DNA of 64,000 nucleotides, taken from positions 390,742 to 454,741 of the forward strand of contig NZ_JAGENB010000004.1 of assembly GCF_019991125.1 (NCBI RefSeq), given 5' to 3'. Made by a program: the position numbers and the translations under genes. This stretch comes from Phyllobacterium calauticae. GTDB taxonomy: Bacteria > Pseudomonadota > Alphaproteobacteria > Rhizobiales > Rhizobiaceae. Position 1 is the first letter of the stretch, and every line of letters begins with the position of its first letter. Positions 9,212-18,304 of this stretch are shown here, in pieces. The notes beneath the pieces are model-generated. The model searched no databases. It had not been told where the DNA came from and saw only the letters and a list, made by a program, of their open reading frames with translations.

Positions 9212-10114
9212 TTATTTTTGGAAGGCATATCGGTAAAAGTGCCGCGCGAAATTGGGCAGAAAACTTCTGTCATTCGCTGACCATTCCCCATCGCACATCA
9301 CACAGAGAACAAAACTTTTTCCGTCAGGCGTTTCCCCGTAGACCAGATCGTGCCTGGTCCAGGACGTATGACCCGCTTTCGACCACGTCATTACATCCCG
9401 TGGCAAACCCTCAACCAAAAAACCAAGGACCTGATCACCCTCAGGATCGGCATCATTTGGATGGCGCTGAAACTCACGGTTCATCAGCCCCATCATCCAA
9501 TCGGAGCGCGCACGCGCTCCGCGCGCGATATCGTGCATCAAAGCTGCTGCGGATAAGGCGGTGAGAAGATTTCCATTTTTGCCATTGCGGATCTGCTTGG
9601 CGCGACCATACGGGCTGTCCTCATATGTGCCATGCAATACGTTGATACCCGCGAATTCTGGCCGGTTCTGTGATTCATACCACTGCTGAACATGGTGGCG
9701 CGCCGCGCACCATTCTTCCAGCGCTTTTCCCTGCAAAGGGGCGCCATCATCAGCACCAGTCAAACGTCCCACGAGATAAACCGTCGCCTCATTGGAGGAA
9801 ATGGCCATCATCTGTTCGGCGGCGCGGTCATCTTCCGCGTCCTCGGCCACGCGGCCTTCCTCTCGGAAAGCTGCCAATGCATCGAGAAAAAACAGCTTCA
9901 CGACACTCGCCGGATAAAGCGGTTTCATTGCCTGATGTCCAAACCATGACGAATTCAGGAATGCGCCGGGGTCAACCAGGCGTAAGGGAGCATCGAAAAG
10001 GCAGGCAGCCAGGCTGACACGGCTTTCATCGAGAGCGCCATTTGTCGACAGCAATGCTTCTGATAGTGCGCGTGATGCCGGATGCGTCTTCGGCATTTGG
10101 GCTGTGGCGTTCAT
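9212..10114 (-). CDS. Serine hydrolase of the class A beta-lactamase/PBP fold, cytoplasmic
   Basis: 300 residues. Active-site motifs in the right order: SVVK (Ser70-Lys73), SSN (Ser106-Asn108) and KAG (Lys246-Gly248, in place of KTG). There is no signal peptide, whereas true beta-lactamases and DD-peptidases are exported. The start has AGGGA 6 nt upstream. It is the first gene of peptide operon 1, 40 nt before the binding-protein gene and divergent from a LysR gene. I infer a cytoplasmic peptidase or amidase acting on the imported compound rather than antibiotic resistance. The family is clear; the substrate is not. Confidence 0.8.
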   Translation of the reverse strand: MNATAQMPKTHPASRALSEALLSTNGALDESRVSLAACLFDAPLRLVDPGAFLNSSWFGHQAMKPLYPASVVKLFFLDALAAFREEGRVAEDAEDDRAAEQMMAISSNEATVYLVGRLTGADDGAPLQGKALEEWCAARHHVQQWYESQNRPEFAGINVLHGTYEDSPYGRAKQIRNGKNGNLLTALSAAALMHDIARGARARSDWMMGLMNREFQRHPNDADPEGDQVLGFLVEGLPRDVMTWSKAGHTSWTRHDLVYGETPDGKSFVLCVMCDGEWSANDRSFLPNFARHFYRYAFQK

Positions 10115-10161
10115 TTATGTTCCCTATTTTTAAAGCAATTTAGTCATGGAAATTTATTCGT

Positions 10162-10177
10162 TGATATAGAAATATCA
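10162..10177. promoter_or_regulatory. Candidate LysR operator in the divergent intergenic region
   Basis: Inverted repeat TGATAT-AGAA-ATATCA in the 126-bp AT-rich gap between the serine hydrolase gene and the divergent LysR gene. It contains a T-N11-A spacing as expected for LysR sites. This is the most regular dyad in the gap; assignment to the neighbouring regulator is an inference. Confidence 0.45.
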
Positions 10178-10240
10178 TTGGAACTTTATGCGCGTGCGAT
10201 ATGATGTGGTAAAAATCACCGCAATTTCGGAGGGCAAAAG

Positions 10241-11215
10241 GTGGGATCGAGCAAAGATCATATCGGTTTGCGCCAGGTAGAAATTTTTCGCGCCACCATG
10301 AAATTTGGTACCGTCACGGCTGCCGCGGCGGCTCTTGGTTCTTCGCAACCAACCATCACGCGGGAGTTAGCACGATTGGAGCAACATATCGGCTTTCGCC
10401 TGTTTGAACGGCGTCTGCAGAGACTGGTGCCAACAGCCAGAGCGCTCAAGCTTTTTGAGGAAGTGCAAGCCTCATTCATCGGTCTGGATCGTATCAATGA
10501 CTTTATCGATCGTCTGCGCGATGCTTCGGAAGAAGTGCTCACAGTCGCTTCTCTTCCGGCCTTTGCACAGACGATATTGCCTGAAGCGGTCGCGCGATTG
10601 AATGCCACCCATCCGGATTTGACACTGCAAATCAGCACGGTTGACCCCCGCAATCAATCGAGCATTTCCGGTTTTAATTTTGATGTCGGCCTGATCGAGG
10701 GTGTCTATACCGAAAGAGATGCGGAATCGCGGATATTGTGGGTGTTCAAGCTCGTCGCCATCATGCCACCGGATCATCCTCTGGCACAACGTGACTATGT
10801 TGAGCCGCACGATTTCGAGGGCATCAACTTCATCAGTCTCGGCTCTCAGGACCCATACCGGCTGAGTGTGGAACGTATATTCGACACGGCTGGCACACAA
10901 AGACGGCTGTTCCTGTCATCGCAATCGGCCAGCAGCGTGTGCGAACTGGTGCTGAAAGGGTTGGGTATTTCAATTATCAATCCGCTTACCGCGTTAAGCT
11001 ATGAAAAATACGGCCTCGTATTAAAACCCTTTTTGCCCGCACAGGATTTTGTGCTGTCCGTTTTACGTCCAATCAATCGCCCTGTCGTCGCCAGTTCTGA
11101 TGCGTTGGTGGCGCATTTATCCCAAATATGTGCGCAAACGCATCAAAATCTGGTCCAAAAACGCTTGGCTGCTTTGGCATCACGCCGGATCGCGTCGAGC
11201 ACATACCCGTCATGA
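10241..11215 (+). CDS. LysR-family transcriptional regulator of peptide operon 1
   Basis: 324 residues, GTG start with GGAGGG about 8 nt upstream. N-terminal winged helix-turn-helix (LRQVEIFRATMKFGTVTAAAAAL, then SSQPTITRELARLE) followed by a LysR effector-binding domain (residues about 95-300; VLTVASLPAFAQTILPEAV, KGLGISIINP). It is transcribed away from the serine hydrolase/transporter operon, the standard LysR arrangement, so it probably controls that operon in response to the imported compound. The C-terminus is about 25 residues longer than the family core. Confidence 0.9.
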   Translation: MGSSKDHIGLRQVEIFRATMKFGTVTAAAAALGSSQPTITRELARLEQHIGFRLFERRLQRLVPTARALKLFEEVQASFIGLDRINDFIDRLRDASEEVLTVASLPAFAQTILPEAVARLNATHPDLTLQISTVDPRNQSSISGFNFDVGLIEGVYTERDAESRILWVFKLVAIMPPDHPLAQRDYVEPHDFEGINFISLGSQDPYRLSVERIFDTAGTQRRLFLSSQSASSVCELVLKGLGISIINPLTALSYEKYGLVLKPFLPAQDFVLSVLRPINRPVVASSDALVAHLSQICAQTHQNLVQKRLAALASRRIASSTYPS

Positions 11216-11317
11216 TCGACAGCCCATCACAGCCAGTGCTTGCAGCCAGCGACGGCGACGGCGACTTCGTCCAGATGCCAGATACCATCGCTGCAGGCCT
11301 GCTTGCGACGCAGCCCG

Positions 11318-12223
11318 TCAGCGGACATCTTTAATCCAGACCGAAAAAGCCTCTATGACCGCCGCCCGGGGACTATAAGGCATTGAGACGATGTAGAAAC
11401 CATAGCCTGGCAACGACAGCGGATGCGCTTTGACGAGCAGACCGGTTTCCAGCTCATGACCGACGATGACATCGCTGCAGATCGCGATTCCCTGCCCTGC
11501 CAGGACCGCGTCAATCGCGTGCAGTTCTTCCCGAAAGCTCAGATCCCACGCCTTGTCCATCTTCAGATTGGGATCGATCGACCGCGCTTTCGACAGCCAT
11601 TGCCGCCAGGTCGGGGCCTCGGGATCCTTGTTCAACCAATCAAAATGGATCAAAGGAAAACGCAGAAGATCCGAGACGCGCTGAGATGCATGGCCGTTGC
11701 GCTTGAGCAGATTTGGGCTGCACACTGGAAAAAACGTATCGCGGCAGACCTCCTGCGCAGGAAAGTCCGAAGGCGGCCTGCGGGCATAGCGGATGGCGAC
11801 ATCCGCTGCCCCGGCGCGCAGATCCAGCACCGCATCGGTCCCGATGATCTCCAACGGGACGGTTGGGTTTGCTTCCCGCCACTTTGGCAGACGTGGGACG
11901 AGCCATCGACTTGCAAAGGCATTCGGGCTCGTAACCCGCAAAGGCGCCTGCTCGTCCGTCTCGGCAACGGCAGCGATGGCACCTGCGAGGGCATCAAAGC
12001 CATTGCGCAGAGCGGGAAACAGTCGGGCGCCTGCGCTCGTCAACACGAGAGGCCGCGGACGCCGCTGAAACAGTTGGCAACCGCACGTCCCTTCCAGCAA
12101 CCGGATTTGATGACTGATCGCTGTCGGCGTAACGCCAAGCTCCTCTGCAGCCGCCTTGAAGCTCCCATGCCTCGCAGCCGCCTCGAAGGCGTGCAACGAG
12201 CGAAGAGGCGGAAGCTTTCTCAT
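11318..12223 (-). CDS. LysR-family regulator (GcvA-like)
   Basis: 301 residues with the GcvA-type start LPPLRSLHAFEAAARHGSF, helix-turn-helix GVTPTAISHQIRLLE, and a GcvA-like effector domain (LRVTSPNAFASRWLVPRL, DVAIRYA, GQGIAICSD). Divergent from the flavin oxidase gene with about 105 bp between the start codons, which makes that gene the likely target. No metabolite can be read from the sequence. Confidence 0.9.
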   Translation of the reverse strand: MRKLPPLRSLHAFEAAARHGSFKAAAEELGVTPTAISHQIRLLEGTCGCQLFQRRPRPLVLTSAGARLFPALRNGFDALAGAIAAVAETDEQAPLRVTSPNAFASRWLVPRLPKWREANPTVPLEIIGTDAVLDLRAGAADVAIRYARRPPSDFPAQEVCRDTFFPVCSPNLLKRNGHASQRVSDLLRFPLIHFDWLNKDPEAPTWRQWLSKARSIDPNLKMDKAWDLSFREELHAIDAVLAGQGIAICSDVIVGHELETGLLVKAHPLSLPGYGFYIVSMPYSPRAAVIEAFSVWIKDVR

Positions 12224-12328
12224 GTGGACAATGTAGATGAATTTCTCTCATCCAGCACCTGAGATCTTCGACATTGCAGTTGGCTGCGGGCCTATGAGAC
12301 CATGCGGAAAGCTAGGAGGCATACAACG

Positions 12329-13729
12329 ATGGAGTTGAAGAGGCCAATTGACCATCCAACGGGCACATATCCGCCCGGCACTGCAGCTATCGAGAAGCTT
12401 CGGCAAGGCCTTCGGGGCGACCTGATCATTCCAGGAGACGCCGTCTACGATGAAGCGCGCAGGGTCTGGAACGGGGCAATCGATAGGCGGCCGGCCCTGA
12501 TTGTCTACTGCGTCGACGCCAACGACGTGATCCAGGCCGTGACCTTCGCTCGGACGCACAACTGTCTTGTGGCGGTTAGAAGTGGCGGCCACAACGTCGC
12601 GGGCCTGTCGGTCTGTGATGCCGGCATGGTTATCGATCTCTCGCGCATGAAGCGCATCGCGGTCGATCCCGTCAGCCGCGTCGCCCATGCCGAGGCTGGT
12701 CTGAGTCTGGGCGAGTTCGATACGGCAACGCAGGCTTACGGTCTGGCGACGACGATGGGTGTTAACAGCGACACCGGCATCGCAGGGCTCACACTGGGTG
12801 GCGGTTTCGGCAAGCTCGGCCGCAAATATGGTTTGACTTGTGACAATCTCATCGCGGCCGACGTCGTCACTGCTGACGGGAGGCTGCTGAGGGCAAGCGC
12901 CGCTGATCATTCCGATCTATTCTGGGGGTTGCAGGGCGGTGGGGGCAATTTCGGAATCGTGACGGCGTTTGAGTACGCGCTTCATCCTGTCGGTCCGTCC
13001 CTTCTCGTCGGTTCGGTGCTTCACCGATACGATCAGGCCCGCGAGGCGATCCGCTTTTATGACGATTTTGCCCGCAAAGCGCCGGACGAACTAAGCGTCG
13101 ACGCGGCGCTTGTGACGATGCAATCGGGCGAACGGTTCTTCAGCGTTTCGGCCTGCTATGTCGGACCGCCCGAATCCGGTAAGCCAATCCTCGCGCCTCT
13201 GATGGCGTTCGGCACGCCCGTGGAAAGCAGCCTCGGAGCCATCCCCTACCTTCAGATCCAGTCGAGGGGCGACGCCATTTTTCCCCGCGGGCGCCGCTAC
13301 TACTGGAAAGCCCAGTTCCTCAATGAAATCAGTAGTTCCGCTATCGATGCGCTGCTCGAGGCCTATGCGGGCGCTCCCTCTGCCACCTCGCTCTTGGTCT
13401 TCCAGCAGGTCGGCGGCGCTATCGCCCGCGTGCCAAAATCTGCAGCACCCTACGCCAATCGTGATGCGCTCTATGACTGTTTCCCGATCGCGATCTGGGA
13501 TGATCCGGCGGATGACGAAGCAAACATCCAATGGGCTCGCGCGATGTGGAGCGCCATCAGGCCATATGCGACCGGCGGCGTCTATGCAAACAACCTCGGC
13601 GATGAGGGCGACGACCGCGTGCGCCAGGCCTATGGCGAGAACTATGCCCGCCTGGTGGCGCTCAAAACCAAATATGATCCGGCCAATTTGTTTCGGCTGA
13701 ACCAGAATATCCCGCCGAATGCATCTTGA
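12329..13729 (+). CDS. FAD-binding oxidoreductase, berberine-bridge-enzyme family
   Basis: 466 residues from the ATG at 12329 (AGGAGG 9 nt upstream); an in-frame ATG at 12302 lacks such a site. FAD_binding_4 domain: RSGGHN, whose His is the usual covalent flavin attachment point, AEAGLSLGEFD, and LGGGFGKLGRKYGL. The second attachment residue, a Cys in bicovalent members, is not at the usual place; the nearby Cys in LTCDN is close to it. The C-terminal BBE segment (ENYARLVALKTKYDPANLF) is complete. Such enzymes oxidise sugars, oligosaccharides or aromatic alcohols with O2. No signal peptide, so cytoplasmic. Confidence 0.9.
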   Translation: MELKRPIDHPTGTYPPGTAAIEKLRQGLRGDLIIPGDAVYDEARRVWNGAIDRRPALIVYCVDANDVIQAVTFARTHNCLVAVRSGGHNVAGLSVCDAGMVIDLSRMKRIAVDPVSRVAHAEAGLSLGEFDTATQAYGLATTMGVNSDTGIAGLTLGGGFGKLGRKYGLTCDNLIAADVVTADGRLLRASAADHSDLFWGLQGGGGNFGIVTAFEYALHPVGPSLLVGSVLHRYDQAREAIRFYDDFARKAPDELSVDAALVTMQSGERFFSVSACYVGPPESGKPILAPLMAFGTPVESSLGAIPYLQIQSRGDAIFPRGRRYYWKAQFLNEISSSAIDALLEAYAGAPSATSLLVFQQVGGAIARVPKSAAPYANRDALYDCFPIAIWDDPADDEANIQWARAMWSAIRPYATGGVYANNLGDEGDDRVRQAYGENYARLVALKTKYDPANLFRLNQNIPPNAS

Positions 13730-14182
13730 TCATTGATGCGCAGCGACTTCGACAGGATAAGGTGTTGGAGTCTTTAGATGGATGCAGGTGCGCTGTCGCT
13801 GGACCAGCCTTGCCGCTGCCAAGGATGAGGGTGACTTGGATAAAAGGAATGGTGAGACGATCAGTATTATCGGCCATTTTCAAAGGATCGCTACCTTTCA
13901 TCGTCCATCTGAGGTAGCTTTCCCACGTTCGGTTCTGCACGCACCACCGCCTCAATGCCGGATTGCGCCAGTTCCGGTTAAACGTGCCAAATTATACCGG
14001 CACCGGCCCCAGTCCGCCATCCCCTGCCATAAGGCGCCCCAGACACTTCAGCCTATCGAAATTGTAGCTTTGGGCTACATATTCGTAATAGCCTGCAGTG
14101 CGAAGGTATCAAAATGCCAATCCCACACAGTAGGGCATAATCGGGACAGTGTTTTCAGCCCAACGAACTTCCCGTTCCCCTA
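13730..14182. other. Intergenic region, no gene recognised
   Basis: About 450 bp after the flavin oxidase gene. Short frames exist on both strands, but none has a family signature, a ribosome-binding site or steady codon use. The region leads directly into an IS6-family transposase relic, so it is probably scar DNA from past insertions and deletions. Confidence 0.4.
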
Positions 14183-14464
14183 GCGGGCATTATTGCAGAA
14201 ATGCCCAAGCACCCCTTCGCTGACAAGCTGCGCTCATATGGAGCCGCAAAGCGCCAGGTCATGCCGCATATCGAACACCGGCCTCACAAAGAGCTCAACA
14301 ACCGTGCGCAGAATTCTCATCTGCCCTTTCGAAAACGGGCGCGAACACGGCAAGCGTTTCGGTCCATCGGGTCCTTATAACAATTTCTGACAATCTTTTC
14401 CGCAGCCCGTAACCTCTTCCGAACCGCAATGATACCCTTCCGCGCCTTAAATCGAACAATGTGA
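14183..14464 (+). pseudogene. IS6-family transposase, C-terminal relic
   Basis: The frame 14183-14464 reads AEMPKHPFADKLRSYGAAKR, then EHRPHKELNNRAQNSHLPFR, then QAFRSIGSL, a TAA at 14378-14380, and on in the same frame QFLTIFSAARNLF. This follows the IS6 consensus C-terminus (DKLRSYGAAKRE, HRSHKGLNNRAENSH, FRSPGGLQRF, FSAVRNLF). The N-terminal two thirds with the first two catalytic Asp residues are absent and an in-frame stop interrupts the rest, so it is a dead remnant. It lies directly upstream of the GC-rich organosulfate cluster and may mark one edge of that insert. Confidence 0.8.
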
Positions 14465-14472
14465 CACCACTC

Positions 14473-14501
14473 TTGACAGCCGTCATTAATTTATAAAGAT
14501 T
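14473..14501 (+). promoter_or_regulatory. Candidate promoter of the organosulfate operon
   Basis: TTGACA at 14473-14478 followed after 17 bp by an AT-rich block (AAGATT, with TATAAA overlapping it upstream), about 25 bp before the SD (GGGAGGA) and ATG of the ROK regulator gene. The -35 hexamer is perfect and the -10 is weak. It overlaps the end of the IS6 relic. Confidence 0.4.
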
Positions 14502-14522
14502 AGAAAATAATAGGGAGGAAGC

Positions 14523-15653
14523 ATGGGCATCCATCATGGCGCCATACTGCGCATCCTGCGCGATGACGGCCCTCAGTCGAGGGCGGAGTTGGCGCGGCGG
14601 ACTGCCCTGTCGCCGACCGCGTTAACCCATCTGACCGCACAACTACTGAAGGATGGAACGGTCACGGAACTCACCCAGGCGGTCGCCAGCGGTGCGCCTG
14701 TCGGCCGGCCCGCCGTCAATGTCGCGCTCGTGCCGGACGCAAATGCGATGGTTGGCGTGCATCTCGGCGCTGGCACCATCCACGCCACGATCACCGATCT
14801 CAAGGCCACACCGAAGGTCAAGGCTTCGCTGTACTTCGACACGGCCAGCAGCGAGCCGACGGCAGTGATCCGGCAAGTCGTCAAGACCGTCGAGGGGCTG
14901 ATCAAAAAGTCGGGCGTCGATCGCTCTCGGCTTCTCGGCCTCGGGCTCGGCGTGCCCGGCCCGGTCGATACGGAACGCCGCCGCAACCTCCTGTCGATCA
15001 ACTATGACTGGAAGGATGTTCCGTTCGCCGACGAGCTGGAAACCATGCTGAGCATGCCGGTGGTGGTCGAACACAATGTCAGCGCCATGGCGTTGGCGGA
15101 ATCGCGCTACGGCATCGGGCGCAACGCCACCGCCCTGCTTTACATCTACCTGCGCACCGGTCTTGGCGCCGGCCTCGTGATCAACGGCCGGCCGTTCCGT
15201 CCGGGCGGCCATGGCGCCGTCGAGCTTGGCCATATCCAGGTCGTCGAGCACGGCGAACTCTGCTCCTGCGGCAGCACCGGCTGCTTGGAGACATTTCTCT
15301 CCGAGGGAGCGCTCACTCGCGCCGTCAACATCGACAAGCCGCATCCGCGCCAGTTGCTTGCGGTGGTTGAGCGGCACCCCGATGTCTGGAACGCCGCATT
15401 GCGGCACTTGACGACGGCAATCGCCAGCGCGACCAATTTGCTCAACCCCGACCTGATCGTCTTTGGTGGCCATCTGGCCGAGGCGCCCGAGAGCTTCATC
15501 GACAGCATCCGCAAAAGCGTTCCACCGCGCGTGCTGCCACCCATGCGCGACGCGCTGCGCTTCGAGAGATCGAGCCTCGGCAATGGCGGCGGTGCCATTG
15601 GCGGCGCGGCCGCGGCGCTCGATCAGCTTTTCTATTCCGGGGTATCGCGATGA
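14523..15653 (+). CDS. ROK-family transcriptional regulator
   Basis: 376 residues, SD GGGAGGA directly upstream. N-terminal winged helix (residues about 5-60: [19 protein letters not shown]), then a ROK sugar-kinase-like domain with the [10 protein letters not shown] segment and the zinc motif [10 protein letters not shown] (Cys247, Cys249, Cys254). The helix-turn-helix makes it a NagC/XylR-type regulator rather than a kinase. ROK regulators usually respond to sugars or sugar phosphates. Here it is the first gene of an operon with a sulfonate-type importer and a sulfatase, and it overlaps the next gene by 4 nt, which suggests that the inducer is a sulfated sugar or a product of it. Confidence 0.88.
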   Translation: MGIHHGAILRILRDDGPQSRAELARRTALSPTALTHLTAQLLKDGTVTELTQAVASGAPVGRPAVNVALVPDANAMVGVHLGAGTIHATITDLKATPKVKASLYFDTASSEPTAVIRQVVKTVEGLIKKSGVDRSRLLGLGLGVPGPVDTERRRNLLSINYDWKDVPFADELETMLSMPVVVEHNVSAMALAESRYGIGRNATALLYIYLRTGLGAGLVINGRPFRPGGHGAVELGHIQVVEHGELCSCGSTGCLETFLSEGALTRAVNIDKPHPRQLLAVVERHPDVWNAALRHLTTAIASATNLLNPDLIVFGGHLAEAPESFIDSIRKSVPPRVLPPMRDALRFERSSLGNGGGAIGGAAAALDQLFYSGVSR

Positions 15654-16453
15654 ACGCGCCGCCGAAGACAGCGCGCCAGCCCGACCGCGTGGCAAAGGCC
15701 CGCGCCCCCGATTTCCAGGGTCTCGGACTCAACTTCGTCGGGCTCGTCGCCGGTATCGCCGTATGGTGGGTGCTGACTGCCAGCGGCGCGGTCGGGCTGC
15801 CGCCGCCACCGGACGTCGCGCGCAAATTCGTCGATCTCGTCGCCAACGGCCAGCTTGCTACCGACATCGTCTCGAGCCTTGCCCGCGTGCTCAGCGGCTT
15901 CCTCATCGGTGTCATCCTTGCCATTCCCGTCGGTTTCGTCATGGGCTGGTACAAGGTCGCGCGCTCGCTCATAGAGCCGTACCTGCAGTTTTTCAGGATG
16001 ATCCCGCCGCTCGCCATCATCCCGCTGGCGATCGTAACGATGGGCATCGACGAGACACCAAAAATCTTCGTTATTTTCCTGGCATCGTTCCTCGCCAGCG
16101 TCGTCGCCACCTACCAGGGCGTCATCAGCGTCGACAGGACAATGATCAACGCCGCGCGCGTGCTGGGTGCGAAGGACCTGACGATCTTCCTGCGCATCGT
16201 CATTCCGGCCTCCACCCCATTCATCCTGGTCGGCGTGCGCATTGGCCTCGGCTCGGCCTGGGCGACGCTGGTGGCGGCAGAGTTGATCGCGGCGCAGACC
16301 GGGCTCGGCTACCGCATGCAGCAGGCGCAGCTCTATTACGATCTTCCGACCATCTTCGTCAGCCTGATCGCCATCGGCATCCTAGGCCTTGCCATGGATC
16401 GCCTGCTGCTGGCGATCGAACGTCGACTGACTGTCTGGCAGGAGCGCGCGTGA
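15650..16453 (+). CDS. ABC transporter permease (SsuC/TauC type)
   Basis: 267 residues with about six membrane segments (first near residue 30, [20 protein letters not shown]). It has the usual family features: [10 protein letters not shown] after the first helix, the EAA loop ([22 protein letters not shown]) and the [15 protein letters not shown] segment typical of nitrate/sulfonate/taurine permeases. The start overlaps the ROK gene (ATGA) and the stop overlaps the ATPase start by one base, so the genes are translationally coupled. Confidence 0.92.
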   Translation: MNAPPKTARQPDRVAKARAPDFQGLGLNFVGLVAGIAVWWVLTASGAVGLPPPPDVARKFVDLVANGQLATDIVSSLARVLSGFLIGVILAIPVGFVMGWYKVARSLIEPYLQFFRMIPPLAIIPLAIVTMGIDETPKIFVIFLASFLASVVATYQGVISVDRTMINAARVLGAKDLTIFLRIVIPASTPFILVGVRIGLGSAWATLVAAELIAAQTGLGYRMQQAQLYYDLPTIFVSLIAIGILGLAMDRLLLAIERRLTVWQERA

Positions 16454-17211
16454 TGCAGCAGAAGATCGTCTTCAAAAATGTGACCCGGCGCTTCGACCTC
16501 AGGGACAATACCTTCGTTGCGCTGGACCGTTTCTCGCTTGATGTCGCCGATGGCGAATTCATCACCGTGGTCGGTCCTTCCGGCTGCGGCAAGTCGACGG
16601 CGCTCAACATCGCCGCCGGGCTACTGGCACCCAGCGACGGCGAGGTGCTGGTGGACGGACATACGGTCGACGGACCTGGCCCCGAACGCGGCATGATCTT
16701 CCAACAATACGCGCTCTTTCCCTGGCTGACTGTGCGCGAGAACGTCGAATTTGGGCTACGGGTCAAGGGCGAACCGGCGGCGCGACGGCGCGAGAAGGCC
16801 AGCTATTTCATCGATCTGGTCGGCCTCGGCGATTTCGCCGACGCACTGCCGAAAACCTTGTCCGGCGGCATGAAGCAGCGCTGCGCCATCGCCCGTGCCT
16901 ATGCGGTCGACCCGTCGGTGCTGCTCATGGACGAGCCGTTCGGCGCGCTCGACGCGCTGACGCGCGTGCAGATGCAGGACCAGTTGCTGGAAACCTGGAG
17001 CCGCGAGCGCCGTACGGTGATGTTCATCACGCATGACGTCGATGAGGCCGTCTATCTCGCCAACCGCGTCATCGTCATGGCGGCGCGCCCGGGACGGCTG
17101 AAGGAGATCATAACGGTCGACCTGCCCTATCCCAGAACCGAGGAAATCCGGCTTTCGACCGAATTCACGGCCATCCGCAACCGCGTCTGGCACGCGGTCT
17201 ATCACCAGTAA
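16453..17211 (+). CDS. ABC transporter ATP-binding protein (SsuB/TauB type)
   Basis: 252 residues. Walker A GPSGCGKST, Q-loop FQQYALFPWLTVRENVEFGL, signature LSGGMKQRC, Walker B LLMDEPFGALD, H-loop FITHDVDEAVYLANR. The last two segments are characteristic of nitrate/sulfonate/taurine importers. The ATG at 16453 shares its first base with the stop of the permease gene; the frame is open much further upstream, but that part lies inside the permease gene. Confidence 0.93.
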   Translation: MQQKIVFKNVTRRFDLRDNTFVALDRFSLDVADGEFITVVGPSGCGKSTALNIAAGLLAPSDGEVLVDGHTVDGPGPERGMIFQQYALFPWLTVRENVEFGLRVKGEPAARRREKASYFIDLVGLGDFADALPKTLSGGMKQRCAIARAYAVDPSVLLMDEPFGALDALTRVQMQDQLLETWSRERRTVMFITHDVDEAVYLANRVIVMAARPGRLKEIITVDLPYPRTEEIRLSTEFTAIRNRVWHAVYHQ

Positions 17212-17235
17212 CGACAGACAAGGAGGAGGAACGAC

Positions 17236-18210
17236 ATGATACTGACACGAAGACATTTCATCACCTCATCGGCTGCGGCCGTCGCGTTCGCGGCGGGAAG
17301 CGCTGGCACCAGAGCCGCCGGCCTTCCGGCGCGCATTGGCTATAATGGCGATTTCTGGGGTGCGAGCGTCGCCGGCGTCGCAAGCGACCAGGGCTTCTTC
17401 ACCAAGCATGGCGTCGATGCCAACACCAAGGTGTTCACCAACGGACCAATCCAGGTCCAGGCGCTCGGTGCCAACAGCCTGGAATTCGGCTATCTCGGGC
17501 CTGGCGCGCTTTGGCTGCCGGCGACCGGCAAGGCCAAGATCATCGCCGTGAACGATGTCGGCTTCTCTGATCGCGTGATCGCGCAGGCCGGCATCAAGTC
17601 GATCGCCGATCTCAAGGGTAAGAAGGTCGCCATCGCTGCGGGAACTTCGGGCGACATGCTGCTGCGCCTGGCGCTGAAAAAGGCCGGCATGGCGATGACC
17701 GACCTCAACATCGTGCAGATGGACCCGAGCACCATCGTCGCCGCCTTCTCATCGAAGCAGGTCGATGCCGCCGGCATCTGGTACCCATTCGTCGGCATCA
17801 TCGGCAAGAATGTGCCGAACCTAGTCGAATTAGCCAAGAACGACGACTTCTACCCGGCAACGACATTCCCCAGCGTGTTCATCGCCCGCAACGATCTCGT
17901 CGAAAGCAATCCCGATCTGGTCAAGCGGGTGACCGGTGCCATCAAGGAGGCGCAGGATTTTCGCGCCGCCAATCAGGAGAAGTCGATCGAGATCACCGCC
18001 AAGCTGCTCGGCATTCCGGCCGATCAGCTCAAGGTCGAGGCCGGCTATGGCCGTTTCATGACCTCGGCCGAACTGGTGAAGCTGACCAAGGATGGCACTG
18101 TCGACGGTTGGTTCAAGACCATGAATGACCTGTTCAAGACCTTCGGCAAGTTCGACACCTCGCTCGACCCCAAAGACTATTATCTCGGCGACCAGTACAT
18201 CGCGGCCTGA
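17236..18210 (+). CDS. ABC transporter substrate-binding protein (NMT1/SsuA-like, Tat-type signal)
   Basis: 324 residues, SD AAGGAGGAGG before the ATG. The N-terminus TRRHFITSSAAAVAFAAGSA is a twin-arginine-like signal peptide. The mature part follows the SsuA/TauA plan: ASVAGVASDQGFFTKHGV, FGYLGPGALW, SIADLKGKKVAIAAGTSGD, VDAAGIWYPF. It captures the substrate in the periplasm for the permease/ATPase pair just upstream. A cytoplasmic sulfatase gene follows, so the ligand is more likely a sulfate ester than a sulfonate; this is an inference from context. Confidence 0.88.
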   Translation: MILTRRHFITSSAAAVAFAAGSAGTRAAGLPARIGYNGDFWGASVAGVASDQGFFTKHGVDANTKVFTNGPIQVQALGANSLEFGYLGPGALWLPATGKAKIIAVNDVGFSDRVIAQAGIKSIADLKGKKVAIAAGTSGDMLLRLALKKAGMAMTDLNIVQMDPSTIVAAFSSKQVDAAGIWYPFVGIIGKNVPNLVELAKNDDFYPATTFPSVFIARNDLVESNPDLVKRVTGAIKEAQDFRAANQEKSIEITAKLLGIPADQLKVEAGYGRFMTSAELVKLTKDGTVDGWFKTMNDLFKTFGKFDTSLDPKDYYLGDQYIAA

Positions 18211-18304
18211 CCGCGACGACCGGACACGCCATTGAATCGGGCCGGACAAGTCCGGCCCCGGTACCGACCCACAGTAAACGGCAATGCGCAGAGGCGGGTA
18301 TACC

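Noticed and set aside
2047..10114. Interpretation of the operon 1 hydrolases as antibiotic resistance
   Set aside because: The beta-lactamase-like protein has no export signal and lies in a peptide import operon, so a metabolic role is more likely.
14643..15695. 350-codon open frame on the minus strand
   Set aside because: Antisense to the ROK regulator gene and GC-driven.
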